From assembly GCF_964340395.1 (NCBI RefSeq), contig NC_135556.1, positions 2,299,001-2,363,000 on the forward strand: 64,000 nt of DNA, written 5' to 3'. Position numbers and translations under genes: made by a program. The stretch is from Glandiceps talaboti. Its lineage: Eukaryota > Hemichordata > Enteropneusta > Spengelidae. The first letter of the stretch is position 1. Each line of letters starts with the position of its first letter. The notes below the pieces were generated by a model that searched no databases, was not told where the DNA came from, and saw only the letters and a program-made list of their open reading frames with translations. Below are positions 58,331 to 64,000 of this stretch, piece by piece.

Positions 58331-60906
58331 AGAACATCATGACAATACAACATCAAACTAAAATAAAAAATTACATAAATCATATTGAATTTTCACTTTA
58401 AGCTTTGGTGTTTTGATTCTTACACAGATACATTTCTTGACATAAATAAGGAAAATTTAGTTACACATCAAAAAAAAATTAAATTATCTCTTTCATTTAA
58501 AGGACAATATACTTGACTTTAATACACTTATCAAAAAACAAATATTACATAATTAGATAGTTGTCTTCAAAGATAGAACTACACCTAGTGTGCTTCATAT
58601 CTCAAAGAGTCCATGATATATCAATATCAACATCTAACCAACTGTCATGCTGACAGTGTTTACATCAACATTAACCATCTATTTCAAACTATTGCTTGAC
58701 AAGAAAACTTAATGTTTTTCAAACTTACATAAATCATTAACTGAAAAACAACAAAAATACAACAAAATATGACTTGTGAACCTTCCCTATATGGCATGTA
58801 CATCTTCCATATATGGCATGTACATCTTCCATATATGGCGTGTACATCCTCCATATATGGTGTGTACACCTTCCATATATGGTATAAATAACTTGAAATT
58901 CTCCACTGTATATTTTTATCCATACATTAAAATTGCACTGAACATAAAACCATTTATGGCATTTGCAACTGTCATTTATTATATAACCATATGGACATGA
59001 CCATATTAAGACATTTATTTCAAATAATATAATTATATATCTATGTGTGTCCATACATCAAAAGTGCATTAAAACTGAAAACCAAATATCGCATTACATT
59101 ATCCATATATGGTACTAATAGCAATTATGCCAAATTCACACTAGAGAACAAATAAATCCATATAAGGACACCCATCAAACCTGTCATGAACATAAAAACC
59201 TTACCATATAACAACTTTAGAACACTACATATTAAATTATGCATGTCACATGTCATTAACAAGCGGTATAATCTTAGTATTTCACAGTTAACTGTTACAA
59301 TATATATGATAGCATTTTTATCTATGTATGGGCATACATAATATAACCATCTGTAATATACATATTAAGTTTGACCATATATGGTACATTGACAATTTAC
59401 CATATGTGGAGTATATTGATGTATGCCCATATATGGTACATTGACTGTTACATGACCATGTATGGCATTCTGAATGACACATGACCATACATGTTACACT
59501 TACTGATACATGACCATATACCGGTATGGTATTCTGACTTAAATGATCACATGCACTACACTCTATGAAATATTTCTGTCACAATATTTTGAATTATAGA
59601 TACATACACTAGAAAGTGTCAGTAATATTGTTCATGTGTTCTCTTTATCTGTTTTGTGTTTGATGGAGCTGTGACAACAATTAAATCATGTGATCCATCA
59701 ATGATACTGGCTACTAGAATAAACACCATAACATCAACATTACAAATATTTACCATAAATTATCAAAATATTTTGCATAATATTTGTCCTGTTCTTGCAA
59801 GGTGAGGTGTCTTTGTAGTGATTACAATGAACTAGTTCACACTTTGTTCTTTCTATTCACTGTCAAATCATAAGTTCATCTTCTGACATATCTTACATAT
59901 CAACATACATCATGACACAAGTAAGTCTTTTATATGTACAAAATAAAACCTAGTGTAATTCTGTCGTTGGGTTGGGTGGGAGTGATGGTGAAAGTACAAA
60001 TGTAATACTTGGATAAAGTTAATTCCATAAGATTGGACCGGACAGATTGAAATTTCTGTCAATTGTTTTTTAATTTACCTCACCATAATATACGTGTACC
60101 CACAGATAGTACAGTAGCCCTGATCCTCAATGCAACAAGGGTTGGGGGTGGGTTTGGGGATGGGGTTGACATAACTAGCACGTTAAAGTAACAGTTGACT
60201 GAATGTTGTCTGTAATGTAAATATGTATGAGTTGATATAGAAAGTATGTAAATTACCATTTATGAGTTATAAAAACACCTCTCTTGTGTTGAAGGCAATC
60301 TATTGTAGGCATTTAAAGACCCAGTCTGGATTAGCATTTAAATTAAAGTGTGAAATCAGTTGTCTGGCAGAACTTTACAAAAATTGGTCCACAACAAAAG
60401 ATTGATCCTATTAGGGCTCCACTGATGAAATGACAATAATGTGAGAACCTGGGACTGAATCCTTAGCTTGAGGCAGTGCAAGGTATCATTGTGTATGCAA
60501 CCAAGCATATAGATAATAAGTAAGAAAGATATAACTTTAGGCTATACATAGGAATGAACCAATTGATAATTTCAATATGTTACTGTTGTGTGAGCCAGCA
60601 TGTAGCTTTTGTCTTTTCAGAGTTCATTGTGTTTGTAGGACTGCACATAATACTAGATAAGTACTGACTTGTATGCAGTGAAATGATACAAATAGATAGA
60701 CTGCCAACAACACAGAGGAGATGTGACTGGCTCTAAAGATTAATGACAGAAATACTGCATATCATGTGTAGGCCAGGCCTAGTTGGCCACTGAGGTCATG
60801 TGACTGAAGGTGAAGTATTCATTTAAAGTATGACTCATTAATATTAATGAACTTAAAATTACAATGATGACATTGGCTGATATCAACAGCACTGGTCATT
60901 TGTGGC
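58330..60906. other. AT-rich, possible long 3' UTR; small CATATATGG repeats
   Basis: No coding sequence recognised. Four copies of a ~24-bp unit (CCTTCCATATATGGCATGTA-like) lie at 58787-58885, and scattered related ACCATATATGGTAC motifs recur to about 59530. On the minus strand this region directly follows the stop codon of the exon at 60907-61055, so part of it may be that gene's 3' UTR. Confidence 0.4.
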
Positions 60907-61055
60907 TCATGATGACTTTTGTTTTTCGCTACTCTTCAAGAAAGCCAGTTTCTTTTTCTTCTTCTTTTTTTCATCACTGTCAAAGCTGTCTGAGCTATCT
61001 TCATTGCTGTCATCTAGTACTGTTGCTGGTGGTGACCCATGTTTCTTAAACCAAC
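60907..61055 (-). CDS. terminal coding exon of an unidentified gene
   Basis: The minus strand has a strong acceptor: a pyrimidine-rich tract (ATTCTCTCTTTGTATCTTTC) then ATTTTAG|GT. The exon opens with two bases completing a codon (phase 1 intron) and reads WFKKHGSPPATVLDDSNEDS, SDSFDSDEKKKKKK, LAFLKSSEKQKSS, stop TGA at 60907-60909. The low-complexity acidic-serine stretch followed by six lysines is typical of the C-terminal tail of a nuclear or trafficking protein, but I do not recognise the family. Upstream exons are not visible in the window; the Penelope-like element would lie in the preceding intron. Confidence 0.6.
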
Positions 61056-61370
61056 CTAAAATGAAAGATACAAAGAGAGAATACTACGTTATTCCTGGTA
61101 GTTTGTAAAATCACACAACTTTTTTATGACTTATACTGAGTATTTATTTATTTGCTTTAGAACACTTTTCAAATCCAACCTAGCTGTAATGTAACTAAAA
61201 TTGTAAATTGTGTGATTTGAACAGTTACAAGATGATCAGTGTGTAATTATTACACCACACACACTTCTTCCTGAAAGTTTATGTGTTCTTTTTTATAAAC
61301 CTTCTAAACCCAACTACTGGTACCCTACCTACTATGATTTATAAAGAAATGCATATGGAACTTGTAAGTC
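61056..61370. other. probable intron sequence, nothing recognised
   Basis: Lies between the acceptor of the terminal exon and the 3' end of the Penelope-like element. Confidence 0.4.
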
Positions 61371-61374
61371 AATT

Positions 61375-61884
61375 CAAATAAATAGATGTAAAATCCGACA
61401 TTTCGAATAAAAATTCTTTATCAAGGTATTTATCGGCAAGCTTCAGACATGTTAGGTAAACACCTGAATATATCTGAATGTTATGGAACAGAACGACAAC
61501 CCTGCGTGATTAACGGTTATACATGTGAAAAGTTCTAATATTCGCACGCACCAAATAGAACCCAATAGAACAAGCCTGAAATTTTAAAAAACCCTGATAA
61601 GACCTGAAATGACGTGAATAATCTATTAATTCCAAGGGGTTCCAGCGTTCAGAGACGCAAAATGATTTCCTCTTCCTTCAACCTCAATATTTTCTCATCA
61701 CCAGAAACCTGACAAATTCCTGAAATTGATATATATCTGATACACTGCGATCGTTGGTAATATAATGCATAGATACGGGATAGTTAAGATTCTTTTGTCT
61801 GGTCAGATGGAGATGTTCCACGAAACGATCACCAAGACAACGTACAGTCAAACCTATATATAAAAAATACCGCCAATGGCGCTG
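61375..61884 (-). mobile_element. Penelope-like element, GIY-YIG endonuclease end and 3' UTR
   Basis: The minus strand 61684-61872 reads LYIGLTVRCLGDRFVEHLHL and PVSMHYITNDRSVSDI, the GIY-YIG nuclease pattern (YIG, then R, then EH) found at the C-terminus of Penelope-like elements. Degenerate SLNAGTPWN follows (about 61625-61655), a decayed end of the ORF. Further 3' (about 61390-61435) is TTGATAAAGAATTTTTATTCGAAATGTCGG, written here only as a landmark: a TTGATAAAG-type segment followed by CGAAATGTC, as at other PLE 3' ends. Stops and shifts show it is inactive. Confidence 0.65.
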
Positions 61885-63105
61885 TAGCACAACTGTGCAG
61901 TTTTTTAAAAATGTTTATCCATATGCTAGTCCATGCTAACAATAGGTGTTCATTTGTTGAATGACTATCCAGTTGCCTATCCAACCATATTGCTATCTTT
62001 GCGATATATGCGATCTTTTGTCTGTTGCTATGGGCGTGGTCATGTTGCTAGATATATTTGCATACATATTTTGAATGTTTATTCAATTGTCTATTTATCC
62101 CTGTTGTTATCTTCGCAATATATGTGATCATTTGGCTGCTGCTATGGGCGTGGCCTTGTTGCTAGGCACATTTGCATACATTTTTGGAATGTTTTATTCA
62201 TTTTGTCTTTCAATTCCTGTTGTTATCTTTGAAATATATGTCATTATTTGGTTGCTGCTATGGGCGTGGTCTTGTTGCTAGGCAAATTTACATACATTTT
62301 TGAATGTTTGTTCAATTGTCTATTAATCCCTGTTGTTATCTTTGTGAAATACATGACCGTTTGGCTGTTGCTATGGGCGTGGTCATGGTTGCTAGGGATA
62401 TTTGCATACACTTTTTGAATGTTTACTCCAGATGCCTACCAGATCATGTTTTTTGAGCAAAATATACAGCCATTCGGTTGTTGTCAAGGGCGTGATCATG
62501 GTTGCTAGGGACATTTGTGTCAAAATGTTTTGAAGAAAATCTGCCGAATAACACTTCTAGAAACATCTTACCAAGCTTCAGTCTCATTGACCAAGTACTT
62601 TTTTAGATATAAATTTTTGACCAAAATTCACATTTTTACACCAAATTTGCATATCACTGATGAGATTATTATAATTATATGCTTAATATTTCTTCATCTA
62701 TACACCCACAGATGAATCCCTCTTAAATCTGCTGAGTAGTTTTGGAATTAAAGTTTTTGACCAAAACAACACATTTTTAGCCCTAATTTGCATACTACCA
62801 GGGGAATCATCATGTCATGAACAAATCTTAATTTCCCCACATCTAAGAATGTCCCCATCAAATTTCATGCCAATCTGCCCTGTAGTTTTGGAATTTAAGT
62901 TTTTTGACCAAAAATCACATTTTTCGACCCAAAACCCACATCTTTGATGCAATCATTTTCATTTGAACAATTTCCTAACTAGACACCTGAAGTAACATGA
63001 CCACCAAATATCAAAGCAATCGGCCCAGCAGTTTTTGACTTTAAGTTGTTTACACACACACAGACACACACAGACACACAGACACACACACACACACACA
63101 CACAT

Positions 63106-63174
<69 letters not shown>

Positions 63175-63229
63175 GACACTTTGCCATGCCTATAGCACTA
63201 CTGAACCTTCAGTTCAGTTGTGCTAAAAA
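61871..63229 (+). mobile_element. 1.3-kb hairpin-ended element nested in the Penelope-like element
   Basis: TAGCACAACTG at 61885-61895 is the exact reverse complement of 63215-63225 (CAGTTGTGCTA). The right end is itself a hairpin (63193-63205 with 63213-63225, 12 of 13 pairs), followed by AAAAA. The body has five ~115-bp tandem copies (marker GCTATGGGCGTGG at about 62026, 62142, 62258, 62371, variant 62482), a unique tail with repeated GACCAAAA...CACATTTTT phrases, and a (CA)n tract (63052-63170). This is the same plan as 1260-2330. It separates the CQKCGF part of the PLE from its YIG part, so it inserted into the PLE. A HINE/pearl-type rolling-circle element is inferred; no encoded protein. 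Confidence 0.65.
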
Positions 63230-63949
63230 CCACATTTCTGGCATGTAATGCAATACACTACATTAGTACTAATGCAAGTAAATCTACTCGTAACAGGCAC
63301 ACTGTTCTTAGGGCCAAAAACATGATTAGTATTAATAATGAAACGACATGTACCACATCGAGTACGATCGCATAGAAATGAACCAACATTAACTTCCAAT
63401 CCATGTATGGACCACCATATCTCTAAGACTGGTATCATGACGCCAAGCTATTAAAGGTACTTCAGGAAATAATGAATTGGTTACCCTATTAGAACGTAAG
63501 ATATTAAAATCCTTGTATATAATGATTATGTTCTTAACTCTAGTGGAAAAGGGATGGTATGTTAGAGCTAATATGGGACGATCGTTGTTACTTTTCTGAT
63601 CAAGACAAAGATGACACCATAAGTAAAGCCACATTGGTAACCGACATTGGATAACCACGTTGATAAAAGTATGTGCAAAAATCAGCAGATCTTTCTCTGA
63701 AATCCAAATCACTACTACAAATACGACATAAATGAAGTAATTGTGAATTGGGAATGGAATCATTACACTTATTAGGATGTGATGAACCATACTGCAAATA
63801 TGAATGTGAATCAGTAGGTTTAGTATAAATAGATGTAGCTATATCATCACCATCAATCCTAAGGGAGATGTCAAGGAAATTGATAGTTAGTTCAGAAATA
63901 TCATAAGTATACTGAATAGCAGGATTAAAATTACACATGTAGTTAGTTA

Positions 63950-63950
<1 letters not shown>
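63226..63950 (-). mobile_element. Penelope-like element, reverse transcriptase C-terminal part
   Basis: On the minus strand three overlapping frames read, in order: INFLDISLRIDG, IATSIYTKPTDSHSYLQYGS, SHPNKCNDSIPNSQLLHLCR and YQRGYPM (63600-63938); then RPILALTYHPF, FNILRSNRVTNSLFPEVPLI and AWRHDTSLRDMVVH (63389-63590); then FLCDRTRCGTCRFI and CISTNVVYCITCQKCGF (63226-63380). These are the FLD, KPTdshsYL.ySSHP, IP.sqllRl.RI and rC.tC...nVvY.ItC.kC segments of Penelope RTs. Two frameshifts break the ORF. The catalytic YxDD core would lie upstream but is replaced by a microsatellite from about 63945 to the window end. Confidence 0.7.
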
Positions 63951-63986
<36 letters not shown>

Positions 63987-64000
63987 ATGTATGTATGTAT
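63943..64000. repeat. (TG)n/(TGTA)n microsatellite at window end
   Basis: Simple repeat that truncates the PLE reverse transcriptase. It continues past the window. Confidence 0.9.

Overview
This is eukaryotic, metazoan, AT-rich nuclear DNA. The evidence is spliced genes with GT/AG introns, a transmembrane cholinesterase/neuroligin-like gene pair, non-LTR (LINE) and Penelope-like retroelement fragments, and foldback and rolling-circle-like repeats of a kind common in marine invertebrates. I favour an invertebrate deuterostome or lophotrochozoan but cannot name the species. Nothing bacterial or viral was seen. By my count roughly 28-29 kb of the 64 kb (about 45 percent) is tandem repeat, and most long open frames are by-products of those arrays.

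Layout. 1-15 kb: intergenic DNA with a triple-hairpin block (473-549), a tandem-repeat element ending in a hairpin (about 1.26-2.33 kb), a decayed hAT/ZNF862-like transposase fragment (about 2.69-3.39 kb), two homologous exon-like segments on the minus strand (4887-5050 and 5649-5848), an inverted-repeat element (6.58-7.35 kb), microsatellites and a G-rich minisatellite (11.06-11.38 kb). 14.5-26.6 kb: esterase-like gene 1 (minus strand, two coding exons). Its single 10,032-bp intron is almost filled by a 9.2-kb purine-rich 20-bp array. 30.0-39.7 kb: paralogous esterase-like gene 2 (minus strand, same intron position and phase). Its 7,622-bp intron holds a truncated LINE in the opposite orientation, inside which a 45-bp segment has expanded to 136 copies. 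40-52.6 kb: three large minisatellites (28-, 34- and 39-bp units) plus a 20/24-bp array. 53-61 kb: 30-bp and 39-bp arrays and AT-rich sequence, then a well-supported last coding exon (60907-61055, minus strand). 61.4-64 kb: a minus-strand Penelope-like element interrupted by a 1.3-kb hairpin-ended element.

The two esterase-like genes each encode a secreted alpha/beta-hydrolase ectodomain, one transmembrane helix and a short conserved cytoplasmic tail. They keep a Ser-Glu-His triad but have an altered oxyanion-hole motif, so they could be membrane esterases or adhesion proteins. A 564-bp block of the two first exons is 99.5 percent identical while the flanking coding sequence is strongly diverged, which points to gene conversion.

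The strongest novelty candidates are: (1) the 45-bp satellite that grew out of the C-terminal Cys/His motif of a LINE reverse transcriptase; (2) the two paralogous introns filled independently with unrelated giant arrays; (3) the gene-1 array, which on the transcribed-sense strand is a 9-kb pyrimidine-rich tract with no AG dinucleotide that I could find; and (4) the conversion tract.
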